DNA from: an uncultured Sphingomonas sp.
Lineage (GTDB): Bacteria > Pseudomonadota > Alphaproteobacteria > Sphingomonadales > Sphingomonadaceae
Assembly: GCA_913776255.1 (NCBI GenBank)
Contig: CAJYLV010000012.1
Coordinates: forward strand, 1 to 63,211
Length of the DNA: 63,211 nucleotides
Direction: 5' to 3'
Made by a program: the position numbers and the translations under genes. The number at the start of each line of letters is the position of its first letter. Position 1 is the stretch's first letter. Positions 47,763 through 57,283 of the stretch are shown piece by piece. The notes under the pieces are model-generated. The model had not been told where the DNA came from. It worked only from the letters and a program-made list of their open reading frames with translations, and made no database searches.

Positions 47763-48743
47763 ATGCGACTGGTGATGATCGGCCTCGGCCGGATGGGCGG
47801 CAACATGGCGCGCCGCCTGATGAAGGCCGGGCACGAGATCGTCGCGTTCGATCGTGACGCGCAAGCGGTTGAAAAGCTTGTCGCGGATGGCGCGATCGCC
47901 GCCACTTCGGTCGACGATGCGCGCACCAAGGCGGGCAGTCCGGCGATCTGGTGGGTGATGCTCCCGCACGGCGAGATCACCGATGGCATGGTCGACCAGA
48001 TCGCCGCCGGCGGCAGCGCCGGCGACGTGGTGATCGATGGCGGCAACAGCTTCTACAAGGACGATATTCGCCGCGCGAAGGCGCTCGCCGAAAAGGGCAT
48101 CCACTATGTCGACGTCGGCACCTCGGGGGGCGTCTGGGGGCTGGAGCGCGGCTATTGCATGATGATCGGCGGCCCGAAGGACGTCGTGCAGGATCTTGAC
48201 CCGATTTTTGCTGCCCTTGCCCCCGGAATGGGTAACATTCCTCGGACCGTCGGCCGCAAGGACGGCACCGACCCCCGCGCCGAGAACGGCTATATTCACG
48301 CCGGACCCGCCGGCGCGGGCCATTTCGTCAAGATGGTCCACAACGGCATCGAATATGGCCTGATGCAGGCCTATGCCGAGGGCTTCGACATCCTGAAGGG
48401 CAAGGCGTCGGAAAAGCTGCCCGAGGATCAGCGCTATGACCTCGACCTCGCCGACATCGCGGAGGTGTGGCGGCGCGGCAGCGTGATCTCGTCGTGGCTG
48501 CTCGATCTCACCGCCGACGCGCTGACCGCCGACGGCAAGCTCGAGAAATTCAGCGGCAACGTCGCCGATTCGGGCGAGGGCCAGTGGACGATCGAGGCCG
48601 CGATGGAAGAAGCGGTCCCGGCCAACGTTCTGACCACCGCGCTCTTCGCGCGCTACCGCAGCCGCGTCGAACATACCTTCGGCGAGAAGGTGTTGTCGGC
48701 GATGCGCTTCGGCTTCGGCGGCCATGTCGAGATGCCGCAATAA
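47763..48743 (+). CDS. 6-phosphogluconate dehydrogenase, decarboxylating (short GndA-type)
   Basis: The enzyme oxidises 6-phosphogluconate to ribulose 5-phosphate and CO2. Its 326 residues match the short type, probably NAD-dependent, with [19 protein letters not shown] (7-25), [13 protein letters not shown], the catalytic region [20 protein letters not shown] and [22 protein letters not shown] containing the conserved Lys and Asn. The C-terminal dimerisation part is shorter than in the 470-residue class. The start follows AGGGAG. It overlaps the HAD gene behind it by one base. Confidence 0.93.
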   Translation: MRLVMIGLGRMGGNMARRLMKAGHEIVAFDRDAQAVEKLVADGAIAATSVDDARTKAGSPAIWWVMLPHGEITDGMVDQIAAGGSAGDVVIDGGNSFYKDDIRRAKALAEKGIHYVDVGTSGGVWGLERGYCMMIGGPKDVVQDLDPIFAALAPGMGNIPRTVGRKDGTDPRAENGYIHAGPAGAGHFVKMVHNGIEYGLMQAYAEGFDILKGKASEKLPEDQRYDLDLADIAEVWRRGSVISSWLLDLTADALTADGKLEKFSGNVADSGEGQWTIEAAMEEAVPANVLTTALFARYRSRVEHTFGEKVLSAMRFGFGGHVEMPQ

Positions 48744-49549
48744 TGCCGATCCGCCTGCTGGTGTCGGATCTCGACGGCACGTTGGTCGACAAGGACAAGA
48801 ACCTCACCCCCGCCACGATCGCCGCGGTTGACCGGCTGCGCGCGGCGGGGGTCGGCTTCACGGTCATCAGCGCGCGCCCGATGTCGGGAATCCGCCCGCT
48901 GCTCGCACCGCTCCGGCTGGACGGCGATGTCGCGGCGTTCAACGGCGGGATCGTCTTCCGTCGCGACGGCACGATCGTCAGCCACGTCACGATTCCGGCG
49001 GACATCGCGCGCGGCGTCATGGCGATGGCCGACGGCGTCGACACCTGGGTCTTCGCCGACGATCGATGGTATGCCAGCGACGGCGACGGCCCGCACACGC
49101 AGAGCGAGCGCCGCAGCAGCGCGCAGGAGCCGGTGGTGGTCGCCTCCTTCGACGACCTGCTCGACCGTGCCGACAAGATCACCTTCGTCAGCGACGACGA
49201 GGCCGCGCTCCACGCGCTCTACGAACGCGTCCACGCCCGCTACGGCAAGGACGCGACCGTCGCGCAGTCGCAGACCTATTACCTCGACGTCACCGCTCTG
49301 GCCGCGAACAAGGGCGACGGCATCGCCGGGCTGGCGAAAGCGCTGGACGTCGATCTCGCCGACACCGCCGCGATCGGCGATCAGGCCAACGACCTGCCGA
49401 TGCTGGCGCGCGCCGGGCTGTCGATCGCGATGGGCAACGCCCCCGATGCGGTGAAGGCCAGAGCGCACGCCACCACTCGCGCCAATGACGAAGATGGCGT
49501 AGCGCACGCTATCGACACGATAATCCTGCGTTCCGGAGATACCGAATGA
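48743..49549 (+). CDS. Cof-type HAD-IIB sugar phosphatase
   Basis: The 268-residue protein has HAD motif I DLDGTLVD (9-16), motif II VISARP, the IIB cap, a motif III Lys in LAANKGDGIAGL and motif IV IGDQANDLPML. Cof-type members remove phosphate from sugar phosphates, flavin mononucleotide or other metabolites. It sits between a pentose phosphate enzyme and a PMM-like HAD protein with overlaps on both sides, so a sugar phosphate substrate is likely. Confidence 0.9.
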   Translation: MPIRLLVSDLDGTLVDKDKNLTPATIAAVDRLRAAGVGFTVISARPMSGIRPLLAPLRLDGDVAAFNGGIVFRRDGTIVSHVTIPADIARGVMAMADGVDTWVFADDRWYASDGDGPHTQSERRSSAQEPVVVASFDDLLDRADKITFVSDDEAALHALYERVHARYGKDATVAQSQTYYLDVTALAANKGDGIAGLAKALDVDLADTAAIGDQANDLPMLARAGLSIAMGNAPDAVKARAHATTRANDEDGVAHAIDTIILRSGDTE

Positions 49550-50292
49550 AGAAGCTCGTCGCCTTCGACCTCGACGGCACGCTCGCGCTCAGCAAGCAAC
49601 CGCTGAAGGACGATATGGGCGAGACGCTGGCCGATCTGCTGACGGTCGCCGATGTCGCGGTGATCTCGGGCGGCGACTGGCCGCAGTTCGAGAAGCAGGT
49701 CGCCAGCCGTCTGCCCGAGCGCGCCGACCGGTCGCGGCTGTGGCTGATGCCGACCACCGGCACCAAGCTGTACGTCCACAAGCAGGGCGCGTGGCAGACG
49801 GTCTATGCCGAGCTGTTCGACGACGCCGAAAAGCAGAAGATCATTACCGCCTTCGGTGAATCGCTCGAGGCGACCGGCTTCGTCCCCGAACAGACCTGGG
49901 GCGAGCGGATCGAGGATCGCGGCAGCCAGATCACCTTCTCCGCGCTCGGCCAGGAAGCACCGATCGAGGCCAAGGAACATTGGGATCCCGACTTTGCCAA
50001 GCGCACGGTGATCCAGGCCGACCTGCGCCAGCGGCTGCCGGGGCTGGCGATCAACATGGGCGGCGCGACCTCGATCGACATCACCCGCGAGGGCGTCGAC
50101 AAGGGCTATGGCCTGCGCAAGCTGGCGAAGGAGAGCGGGTTCGACCTCTCCGAGATGCTGTTCATCGGCGACGCGATCTTCCCGGGCGGCAACGACTATC
50201 CCGCGCACGAAGCCGGGGTCGATTGCGTCCGCGTCCGCGACCCGCAGGAAACCATCAGCGTCGTGACCGCGATCGTCGCCTGCCAGAAGTGA
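49546..50292 (+). CDS. HAD-IIB family protein resembling eukaryotic phosphomannomutase
   Basis: This 248-residue protein starts with the catalytic KLVAFDLDGTLA and has the cap-region pattern of the PMM1/PMM2 type: ISGGDWPQFEKQV (about 44-56), ENGT-equivalent MPTTGTKLYV, and SIDITREGVDKGYGLRKLAKESG with motif IV FIGDAIFPGGNDYPA. That resembles eukaryotic phosphomannomutase more than the Cof phosphatases and would convert mannose-6-P to mannose-1-P. Bacterial members may instead be phosphatases. It overlaps the preceding HAD gene (ATGA). The GDP-mannose link would suit the nearby polysaccharide genes. Confidence 0.78.
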   Translation: MKKLVAFDLDGTLALSKQPLKDDMGETLADLLTVADVAVISGGDWPQFEKQVASRLPERADRSRLWLMPTTGTKLYVHKQGAWQTVYAELFDDAEKQKIITAFGESLEATGFVPEQTWGERIEDRGSQITFSALGQEAPIEAKEHWDPDFAKRTVIQADLRQRLPGLAINMGGATSIDITREGVDKGYGLRKLAKESGFDLSEMLFIGDAIFPGGNDYPAHEAGVDCVRVRDPQETISVVTAIVACQK

Positions 50293-50296
50293 CCCG

Positions 50297-50620
50297 GTGA
50301 TCGACGTACCGGGGCTGTACGCCCGCTTCATCAACTGGATCGGCGACGGCACCGGTACCACCGACACGGTCCTGCACATCCACGCCGGGATGGCGGTGCT
50401 GATGATCGCACGGATCGTCACACGCCGCTCGCTCGGCACGTTCATCCCGCTGTCGGTGGTGGTGGCGGCCGAACTGGCGAACGAGGTGCTCGACCGGCTC
50501 CACTATCACAGCTGGCGGTGGTGGGACACGATCCCCGACCTCATCAACACCTTGTTCTGGCCGACCGTGATCTGCCTGGCGGTGCGGCTGCGCCCGATGC
50601 GTCCGGTCCGGCGGCGCTGA
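50297..50620 (+). CDS. Hypothetical membrane protein
   Basis: A 107-residue product starts at GTG 50297, five bases after the HAD stop. It has two or three hydrophobic segments (VLHIHAGMAVLMIARIV, FIPLSVVVAAELANEVL and LINTLFWPTVICLAV) with conserved-looking His and Trp residues (LHYHSWRWWDTIPD) between. It resembles small VanZ-like or unannotated membrane proteins; no firm family. It converges on the polymerase-phosphatase gene, 18 bases away. Confidence 0.68.
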   Translation: MIDVPGLYARFINWIGDGTGTTDTVLHIHAGMAVLMIARIVTRRSLGTFIPLSVVVAAELANEVLDRLHYHSWRWWDTIPDLINTLFWPTVICLAVRLRPMRPVRRR

Positions 50621-50638
50621 CGCCGCCGGCACCGCCGC

Positions 50639-52780
50639 CTATCGCGAGGTCAGCAGCTTGAGCGGGCCGCCGTCGAAGCGCGCCGCGGTCAGCACGCCGG
50701 TCGCATAGGCGCCGCTGTCGAGACAGATCCGCCCCGGCGCGCCGTACGCCTCGTCCTGCGGCGTATGGCCGTGGACGACCAGCAGCCCGCCGTCGACCGG
50801 CGCGCTCAGGAACTCCTCGCGGATATAGAGGATGTCCTTCATCCGCTGCTTCTCCAGCGGCACGCCGGGACGCAGCCCGGCATGGACGAAGATCAGCCCG
50901 CCCTGCACGATATAATGCTCCAGCGCGCGCAGCCACGCGTCATGCGTGGCAGGCACCGCCGCGCGCAGCTGCTCGCGGGTCGCGTCCCAGTCCTCGTGCG
51001 TCTCGGGCGCGGCGACGCCATAGGAAGCGAGCGTCGACAGTCCGCCGTGCCGGCCCCAGCTCTGTCCGCTGCTGCGCGCATCGAGGAACGCGACCATCGC
51101 ATCCTCGTGGTTGCCCAGCACCGCGCGCCATTCGATCGTCTCGTCGTCACGCACCGCGAGGATGCGGTCGATCAGCTGCGCCGACCCCGGCCCGCGATCG
51201 ATATAGTCACCGAGCAGCACCACCATCGGCTTGCCCTCATAGCCGCCCGGATGCGCCGCGATGTCGTCACGGATGCGCGCGATCAGCCTGTCGAACAGGT
51301 CGACGCGGCCGTGCAGGTCGCCGATCGCATAGATCAGCCGCCCGCCGGTGTCGGGCGTCCCGAGCAGCCGCACCAGCGCCGCGCCGCTCACGTCGCCGGC
51401 CGGCACCGGCTCGGGCAGCGGCGCGGAACGCCGCCGTGACGGGCGCGCAGCGGCCTCGCCGCTGTCCGGCACCGGAACGGGTGACGACCGCGGCTCCCGG
51501 TCGCGCCGGCGGACGACATCCTCGGGCGCGATCCGCAGCAACGTCCCGAACATGACGAGCGACAGCACGTTGTGCGCGGTCAGCAACGTGCCCTCGAAGG
51601 AGAACCACACGATCAGCACGAACGCGAAGGCGCGCTGCGGCGCGTTGCGGAACAGGCAATAAATGACCCAGCCGTAGAACAGGATCGCGGCGACCAGCCC
51701 GTATTCGATCGCCACCTTGACGAACGGCCACCAGATGAAGCTGCCGCCCTTCTCGATCTGTCCGGCGCCGATCCCGGCGATCAGCCCGCGCGGGTCCTGC
51801 AGGAACTCGAGCAGGCGCTCCAGCGGCAGGATGAAGCGCATGTTCGCGCTGGTGCCGTTGTGCTTGTACTCGTCCATCCGCGTGCTGACGATGTCGAACC
51901 ATCCCAGCCGGAACGCGATCACGCACACGACCAGCAGGATGCCGAGCATCACGATCGCGTTGCGCATCCGCATCCGGCCGAGCAGCACGGGCAGCGTGAG
52001 CGCCATCAGCAACGCGCCGGTGCCCGCCATCGTCATCAACAGCCCGCTCGCCAGCACGATCAAGCGGATCGGGCGGCGGAACAGCGACAGCTCGACCGCC
52101 AGCGCCACCGCGATGAACTGCGACAGCAGCGACACTTCGAGGAAGGTCACCGCATTGGGCTTCATGTAGCGCGAGCCGTAGATGATCGGCTGGATGTACA
52201 CGTAATCCGGGATCAGCCACGCCGCGGGCAGCAGCTGGTTCAGGTTCGGCCACGCCCGCCACGAAATCGTCAGCTGGATCAGGTGCTGCGCCAGCGTCAC
52301 GCCGACATAGCCGAGCATCAGCGAGACGAAGAGGTTCATGCAGCGCCGGTAATTGGCGGCGCTGGTCTCATAGTAGATCATGAACGGCGCGTAGAGCGCG
52401 GCGAACAGCATCAGGCTCGACGCGCTGTAGCGCGGGGCGAGGAAGAAGGTCGAAAAGGCCGCGACCAGGAAGGCGAGGAAGAACCCGCCGATCCGCACCG
52501 GATCGAATTTCGGTCGGATCAGGATCGGCCCAAGCGCGATCGCGGCCACGAACAGCGGCAGCACCAGCGGAACGAACCCGCCGGCCTTCAGCGGCCAGGC
52601 GATCTTCTGGAGCACGATATTGCCGATCAGCCCGACCACGAAGATCGCGAACACCGCCTTGTCCTCGGACGAAGGCGGCGCGGCGGGTGCCTCGCTCTGT
52701 GGACGGCGCTCGGCGGGGTCGCGCGCGACGCGCTCCATCCCCTGGGGTGGAGCGCCGTCGAGCGTCAGCGATCGGGCCAT
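50639..52780 (-). CDS. Wzy/O-antigen ligase-like polymerase fused to PPP-type phosphatase
   Basis: Residues 1-420 of 713 form a polytopic membrane protein with about eleven helices. A large periplasmic-type loop (YKHNGTSANMRFILPLER) and the end part resemble WaaL/Wzy polymerases. A Pro/Arg/Ser-rich linker follows (about 420-465). From 480 to the end is a metallophosphatase with GDLHGR (487-492), GDYIDRG (524-530), GNHE (556-559) and VVHGHTPQDE near 670, matching bacterial PPP-type Ser/Thr phosphatases. No stop or good start separates the halves. Normally these are separate genes. The fusion suggests control of polymerisation by dephosphorylation, an inference. The start is the ATG at 52780. 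Confidence 0.85.
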   Translation of the reverse strand: MARSLTLDGAPPQGMERVARDPAERRPQSEAPAAPPSSEDKAVFAIFVVGLIGNIVLQKIAWPLKAGGFVPLVLPLFVAAIALGPILIRPKFDPVRIGGFFLAFLVAAFSTFFLAPRYSASSLMLFAALYAPFMIYYETSAANYRRCMNLFVSLMLGYVGVTLAQHLIQLTISWRAWPNLNQLLPAAWLIPDYVYIQPIIYGSRYMKPNAVTFLEVSLLSQFIAVALAVELSLFRRPIRLIVLASGLLMTMAGTGALLMALTLPVLLGRMRMRNAIVMLGILLVVCVIAFRLGWFDIVSTRMDEYKHNGTSANMRFILPLERLLEFLQDPRGLIAGIGAGQIEKGGSFIWWPFVKVAIEYGLVAAILFYGWVIYCLFRNAPQRAFAFVLIVWFSFEGTLLTAHNVLSLVMFGTLLRIAPEDVVRRRDREPRSSPVPVPDSGEAAARPSRRRSAPLPEPVPAGDVSGAALVRLLGTPDTGGRLIYAIGDLHGRVDLFDRLIARIRDDIAAHPGGYEGKPMVVLLGDYIDRGPGSAQLIDRILAVRDDETIEWRAVLGNHEDAMVAFLDARSSGQSWGRHGGLSTLASYGVAAPETHEDWDATREQLRAAVPATHDAWLRALEHYIVQGGLIFVHAGLRPGVPLEKQRMKDILYIREEFLSAPVDGGLLVVHGHTPQDEAYGAPGRICLDSGAYATGVLTAARFDGGPLKLLTSR

Positions 52781-52971
52781 CGTGTCACGCAATCCCTGGT
52801 CATGGCGAAGCGGCGGCGCGCGGCGCGCCCCGTCAGTCGCGGCGACGCTAGTGCGTAAGCGGCGCGCCGCCAACCCAAAAGGCAGACGCGCCCGGCGCAC
52901 GACGGGACAGGGCTGTCCTACATGCCGACAATGAACATAAAGGGAACGCTTCCGAAACGGAGGACCATCCC

Positions 52972-53238
52972 ATGCCCGACAAGTTCCAGAACAACAGCGA
53001 CAGCGCCAGCGCGCCCGCGACCGCGCCCTATGCGATCCAGCCCGACGATCTCGCCCCGCTCCCCAGCGTCCCGCGCGGCATCTATGTCGGGGGCGGCGGC
53101 ACGCTCGTGCTGCGCGGCGTCGAGGGCAGCGAGGACGTCGCCTATCGCAACCTGCCCGACGCCAGCTACGTCGCCGTCCGTGCGCTGTACGTCCGCGCGA
53201 CCGGCACCACCGCCACCAACCTGATCGCGGAGGCCTGA
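52972..53238 (+). CDS. GTA-type spike base protein (Rcc01079 family)
   Basis: The 88-residue protein matches the family named after Rhodobacter capsulatus Rcc01079, the base of head spikes on its gene transfer agent: a DLAPLPSVPRGIYVGGGGTL core followed by RNLPDASYVAVRALYVRATGTTATNLIA. In R. capsulatus this gene lies outside the main GTA cluster together with a spike fibre gene, as here. The neighbouring SGNH hydrolase occupies the fibre position. The start follows CGGAGGACC. Together with the terminases at the left edge it shows GTA-like genes scattered through the window. Confidence 0.8.
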   Translation: MPDKFQNNSDSASAPATAPYAIQPDDLAPLPSVPRGIYVGGGGTLVLRGVEGSEDVAYRNLPDASYVAVRALYVRATGTTATNLIAEA

Positions 53239-53239
53239 G

Positions 53240-54395
53240 ATGACGCGGACCTCGGGATCGATCGGCGGCGGGGTGACCGCCGCGGCGCTGGCGCGGGTCG
53301 GCGCGCTCGTGCCGGCGGTGGAGGCGTCGTCGCCCACCGCCCTGCTCGGCTGGGCGGCGGCGCGCGGGCGGATGCGCAGCGGCATCGCCGACAGCGCGCG
53401 GATCGCCTTCGTCGGCGACAGCAAGACCGTCGGCGCGGGCGCCGGCAGCGGCACCAACTTCACCGTCGGCGCCTTCGCGCGCTCGCGGCCGTCGCGCGTC
53501 GCCGCCTTGCTGGCGGCGGGCGGGCTCGCGACCCGCAGCGACAGTTTCTTCGGCTGCGCAGGCTTCGGCACCATCGCCGAGGTGCTGGCGTACGACCCCC
53601 GCCGCAGCGGCTTCTCCGGCTGGGGTGGCGGGGGGCAATTCGCTCGGCGGCGCGATGATGAGCGCGGGCAACGCCAATGCCGGGCAGTTCCAGCCCGGCG
53701 GCGTGGTCGACCGTTGCTCGGTCTTCATCCGCAACGGCACTGACCGCCCGGCCTTCACGGTCGGCAAGGGCACGGAGAGCGTCGCGCTGATCCCGACGGG
53801 TCCGGTCGGCGGGTTCGCGCGCTTGGAGGCGAGCTTCGCCACCCGCGACAGCGCGCCGATCACGATCACCCGCACCGGCACGAACGGGAATCTGCAGCTT
53901 GCGGGCATGATCGCGTGGGACAGCACGAAACCGGGGGTCGAGATCGCCAATTTCGGCGCCTATGGCGTCACCTCGACCTATCAGGCGGACATGGCCAGCG
54001 CGTGGTCGCCAGCCACGGCGCTGGCGACCTATGCGCCGCATCTGACGGTGGTCAACCTCGGCACCAACGACATCGCGCAGGGCCAGCCGATGGCCACGTG
54101 GCTCGCCAATCTCCGCACCATCGTCCAGCAGGCGCGGCCGAGCGGCAGCGTCATCCTGACCTGGCCGGCGGTGGCCGGCGTCAGCCCAGCCGGGGGCAGC
54201 GACTCCAATCGCAGCCAGTGGCGCAACGCATTGCGCGCCTTCGCCTTCGACAATGGCTGCCTGTTCATCGACGAGGAGGCGCAGCTCGGCGGGCGGGCGG
54301 CGGCGCAGGCCGCCACCGCCTTCGCCGACAGCCTCCACGAAACCGCCTGGGCCTATGACGTGCAGGCGGCGGCGATCGTGCGCGCGATCCTCTGA
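53240..54395 (+). pseudogene. SGNH/GDSL hydrolase, frameshifted
   Basis: Two reading frames together give one SGNH hydrolase. The first frame runs from ATG 53240 and has FVGDSKTVGAG with the GDS serine; its sense is lost after GFSGWGGGG. The second frame, from about 53625 to TGA 54395, continues with GNSLGGAMMSAGN, then VVNLGTNDI (the Asn motif) and FADSLHE, which provides the Asp and His. One extra G in the six-G run at 53630-53635 explains the shift. It may be a sequencing or assembly slip, a true mutation, or phase variation. The position next to the spike base suggests a glycan-binding or cleaving spike tip, by analogy. Confidence 0.78.
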
Positions 54396-54498
54396 CCGCC
54401 CAAAATGACACGGCTTCGCCGCCGGGCGGCGGAGCCGCAATGCTTGCTCCCGCGCCGCACCATGCTACGCCCTGCCGGCACAGCCCGGAGGAGACAGC

Positions 54499-56124
54499 GT
54501 GCGCGCCGATGCCAGCGAACTGACCGCCCCGCCCGCCCCCGCCGACGTCTGCATCGTCGGGACGGGCGCTGCCGGGCTCACGCTCGCCGCGCGCTGTGCC
54601 GCGCTGGGGCTGGAGGTGCTGGTGCTCGAGGCAGGCGGAGCGAACCCCGATCCCGCCGTGCAGGACGCTTATGCCGGGCAGGTCGCCGATCCGCGCGTCC
54701 ACTGGCCGCTCGACACCTATCGCGTGCGGGCGCTGGGCGGCACCACCGCTCTGTGGGGCGGGCGCTCGATCCCGTTCGACCCGATCGACTTCGAGCCGCG
54801 CCCGTGGGTGGCGCATTCGGGCTGGCCGATCGGCTATGACGAGGTCGCGCGTTACTATCCCGCCGCGATGGAGGCGGCGGAGGCGGGCGCGTTCGACCAC
54901 ACCCCCTCCGCGCCGATCGTCCCCGGTCTCGACGGCGAATGGCTGCACACCACGATCGAGCGCTTCAGCCGCCCGACCAATTTCTGGACGCGCTACGGCC
55001 AGCACCTGACCGCCGCGCCGAACGTCCGCGTCCTCACCCACGCACCCGTCACCGCGATCCGGATGGCGGCGGACGGCAACAGCGTCGACCATCTCGAGGT
55101 GCGCGCCCCGGACGGCAGCAACTGGCCAGTCCGCGCGAAGAATTACGTGCTGGCGGCGGGCGGGCTGGAAACCGCGCGGCTGCTGCTCGCCTCCGACGAC
55201 GTGCTGCCCGACGGCCCCGGCAATGCCGGTGGCTGGCTCGGGCGCGGCTATATGTGTCACCTCGCCGCCACCTTCGGCATGGCGCATTTCAGCGGCGATC
55301 CGAAGAAGATCGGCTTCGATTACGAGCGCGATGCGGAGGGGATCTACATCCGCCGCCGGCTCGCCCCCACCCCCGCGGCGCAGCGCGCGCGGCAGCTGCT
55401 CAACAGCACCGTGCGCCTCCATATCCGCGACGCCAACGATCCCGCGCACGGCGATCCGGTGCTGTCACTGATGTTCCTCGCCGCCTTTGCGGTAAAATAC
55501 GAGTACAGTCGTGCTGCGCGCGAGGCGGACCGTTCGCTCGGGCCGTATCTGCGCCACGTCGGCAACATCGCGCGCCATCCGGTGCAATTGTTCAACTTCG
55601 TCCGCACCTGGGGCGTGAAACGCTATCTGGCATCGCGACGCATCCCGTCGATCGCGCTGCCGTCGCGCGACAATCGCTATCCGTTCGAGTTCGTCAGCGA
55701 GCAATCGCCCAATTGGGACAGCCGCGTCGCCCTCTCGGCCGAGCGCGACGCGCTGGGGATGCGCCGGCTGCACGTCGACTGGCGCGTCGCCCCCGCCGAC
55801 TTCGAGTCGGCGCGCGCCACCTACCGGCTGATCCGCGACGAGCTGGCGCGCACCGGCACCGGCTCGCTCGACTATGACGAGGCGGCGCTGGAGGATGCGT
55901 TGCTCGACTCGGCCGCTTATGGCGGGCATCACAGCGGCACCACCCGCATGTCGGACAGCCCGCGCGATGGCGTCGTCGATCGCGACTGCCGGGTGCACGG
56001 GGTCGCCGGGCTCTATGTGGCGAGCGCGTCGGTCACGCCGACGTCGAGCCAGGCCAACCCCACGCTGACCGCGATCGCGCTCGCGCTGCGGCTCGCGGAT
56101 CATCTCAAGGAGCGGCACGTATGA
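54499..56124 (+). CDS. GMC family FAD-dependent oxidoreductase
   Basis: The 541 residues begin with a dinucleotide-binding VCIVGTGAAGLTLAARCA (17-34) and LEAGGANPD, then ALGGTTALWGGR (about 75-86). They contain NYVLAAGGLETARLLLAS and end with the GMC C-terminal domain YGGHHSGTTRMS (catalytic His pair) and VAGLYVASASVTPTSSQANPTLT. Such enzymes oxidise alcohols, sugars or cholesterol-like molecules. It is translated from GTG 54499 with a GGAGGAGAC site. The epimerase gene overlaps its stop (ATGA at 56121-56124). The pair may modify a sugar, but the substrate is unknown. Confidence 0.88.
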   Translation: MRADASELTAPPAPADVCIVGTGAAGLTLAARCAALGLEVLVLEAGGANPDPAVQDAYAGQVADPRVHWPLDTYRVRALGGTTALWGGRSIPFDPIDFEPRPWVAHSGWPIGYDEVARYYPAAMEAAEAGAFDHTPSAPIVPGLDGEWLHTTIERFSRPTNFWTRYGQHLTAAPNVRVLTHAPVTAIRMAADGNSVDHLEVRAPDGSNWPVRAKNYVLAAGGLETARLLLASDDVLPDGPGNAGGWLGRGYMCHLAATFGMAHFSGDPKKIGFDYERDAEGIYIRRRLAPTPAAQRARQLLNSTVRLHIRDANDPAHGDPVLSLMFLAAFAVKYEYSRAAREADRSLGPYLRHVGNIARHPVQLFNFVRTWGVKRYLASRRIPSIALPSRDNRYPFEFVSEQSPNWDSRVALSAERDALGMRRLHVDWRVAPADFESARATYRLIRDELARTGTGSLDYDEAALEDALLDSAAYGGHHSGTTRMSDSPRDGVVDRDCRVHGVAGLYVASASVTPTSSQANPTLTAIALALRLADHLKERHV

Positions 56125-57086
56125 CGGGCACGGTGCTGGTGACGGGGGCGGGCGGCTTCGTCGGGCAGCGGGTCGTCGCGGCGCTCGAGGCGGCGGGCGT
56201 TCCGGTCGTCGCCGGGCATCGCCGCCCGCCGCCCGGCGGCACCGCGCTCAACGTCCTGGAACCCAAGGCGCTGGCGGTGGCGATGCCGGGGATCGAGACC
56301 GTCGTCCATACCGCGGTCGGCGGCCCGCGCGACACGCGGGTGATCGTCGACGGCACGCGCAACACGCTCGCCGCGGCGCGCGCCGCCGGGGTGAAGCGCT
56401 TCATCCAGCTCAGCTCGGTCGCGGTCTATGGCGCCGCCACCGGGACGATCGACGAGGACGCGCCGACCGACGATCCGCACGGCGCCTATGGTGCGGCGAA
56501 GGTCGCCGCCGAAGCGGCGTGCCGTCAGGCGGCGGATGCACTGGCGGTGGCGATCCTGCGCCCGACCCTGATCTACGGCCCGCGCAGCACGGCCTGGACG
56601 ACCGCCTATCTCGATCGGCTGCACAACGGCTGGCCGGTGCTCGGCGACGCCGGGCGCGGTGACGCCAATCTCGTCCATGTCGACGATCTCGCCGGGTTTA
56701 TCGCGCATCTCGCGACCAGCGCGACGCCGATCGCCGGCACCTTCAACGTCAACGGTGCCGACATCCCGACGTGGCACGCCTATCTGGAGGGCCTGCGCGA
56801 CGCGGTGCAGGCGCGGGCCGCGACCGGCGCGTTGCCGGGGTCCGCGACGCTGGCGGCGCGCAAGGTCGCCAAGGCCGCCAGCGCCGCCGCCGGGCGCGCC
56901 GGCGTCTCGCTCGGCGCGCTCGAGCGGTTCGTCGCGCGCACGCCGTCGCACGACGAGGTCGCGCGCTTCCGCACCCCGGTGCGCTACACGATCGACCGGA
57001 TGCTCGCGACCGGCTACGCGCCGCGGATCACGGTCGCGCAAGGCCTCGCCGACATCGCCGCATGGGAGCGCGCCGGACGGCCGTGA
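56121..57086 (+). CDS. NAD(P)-dependent epimerase/dehydratase family protein
   Basis: The 321-residue protein is an extended SDR: VLVTGAGGFVGQRVVAALEA (5-24) forms the Rossmann glycine motif, VHTAVGGPRDTR the cofactor region, and FIQLSSVAVYGAATG with DPHGAYGAAKVAAE the SxnYxxxK catalytic set (Tyr and Lys visible in YGAAK). LRPTLIYGPRS is typical of nucleotide-sugar epimerases and dehydratases. The C-terminal region differs and the substrate is open. Coupling to a GMC oxidoreductase suggests consecutive oxidation and epimerisation steps. Confidence 0.87.
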   Translation: MTGTVLVTGAGGFVGQRVVAALEAAGVPVVAGHRRPPPGGTALNVLEPKALAVAMPGIETVVHTAVGGPRDTRVIVDGTRNTLAAARAAGVKRFIQLSSVAVYGAATGTIDEDAPTDDPHGAYGAAKVAAEAACRQAADALAVAILRPTLIYGPRSTAWTTAYLDRLHNGWPVLGDAGRGDANLVHVDDLAGFIAHLATSATPIAGTFNVNGADIPTWHAYLEGLRDAVQARAATGALPGSATLAARKVAKAASAAAGRAGVSLGALERFVARTPSHDEVARFRTPVRYTIDRMLATGYAPRITVAQGLADIAAWERAGRP

Positions 57087-57283
57087 TCGTGCGGATTATG
57101 GCACGCACGGCCGCGGCAGCGGGCAGGTATCCGCACACGTCTCGCCAGGTGCCGGGGAAATCCGCGAAATAATCGTTCTATTGCAATAACTTGGCCTAGT
57201 CTTAGACACCGCTTCGTCGCCGGGCCGATCGGCGTTAACCTCTGCCGCAAGACGTCCGCTGAACGCGGATGCGAGGAGAGGTT

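Noticed and set aside
50639..53950. Longer 1103-codon version of the polymerase-phosphatase gene
   Set aside because: The extra 390 codons upstream of 52780 are antisense to the spike base gene and the SGNH hydrolase and have low-complexity composition. The membrane protein starts naturally at the ATG at 52780.
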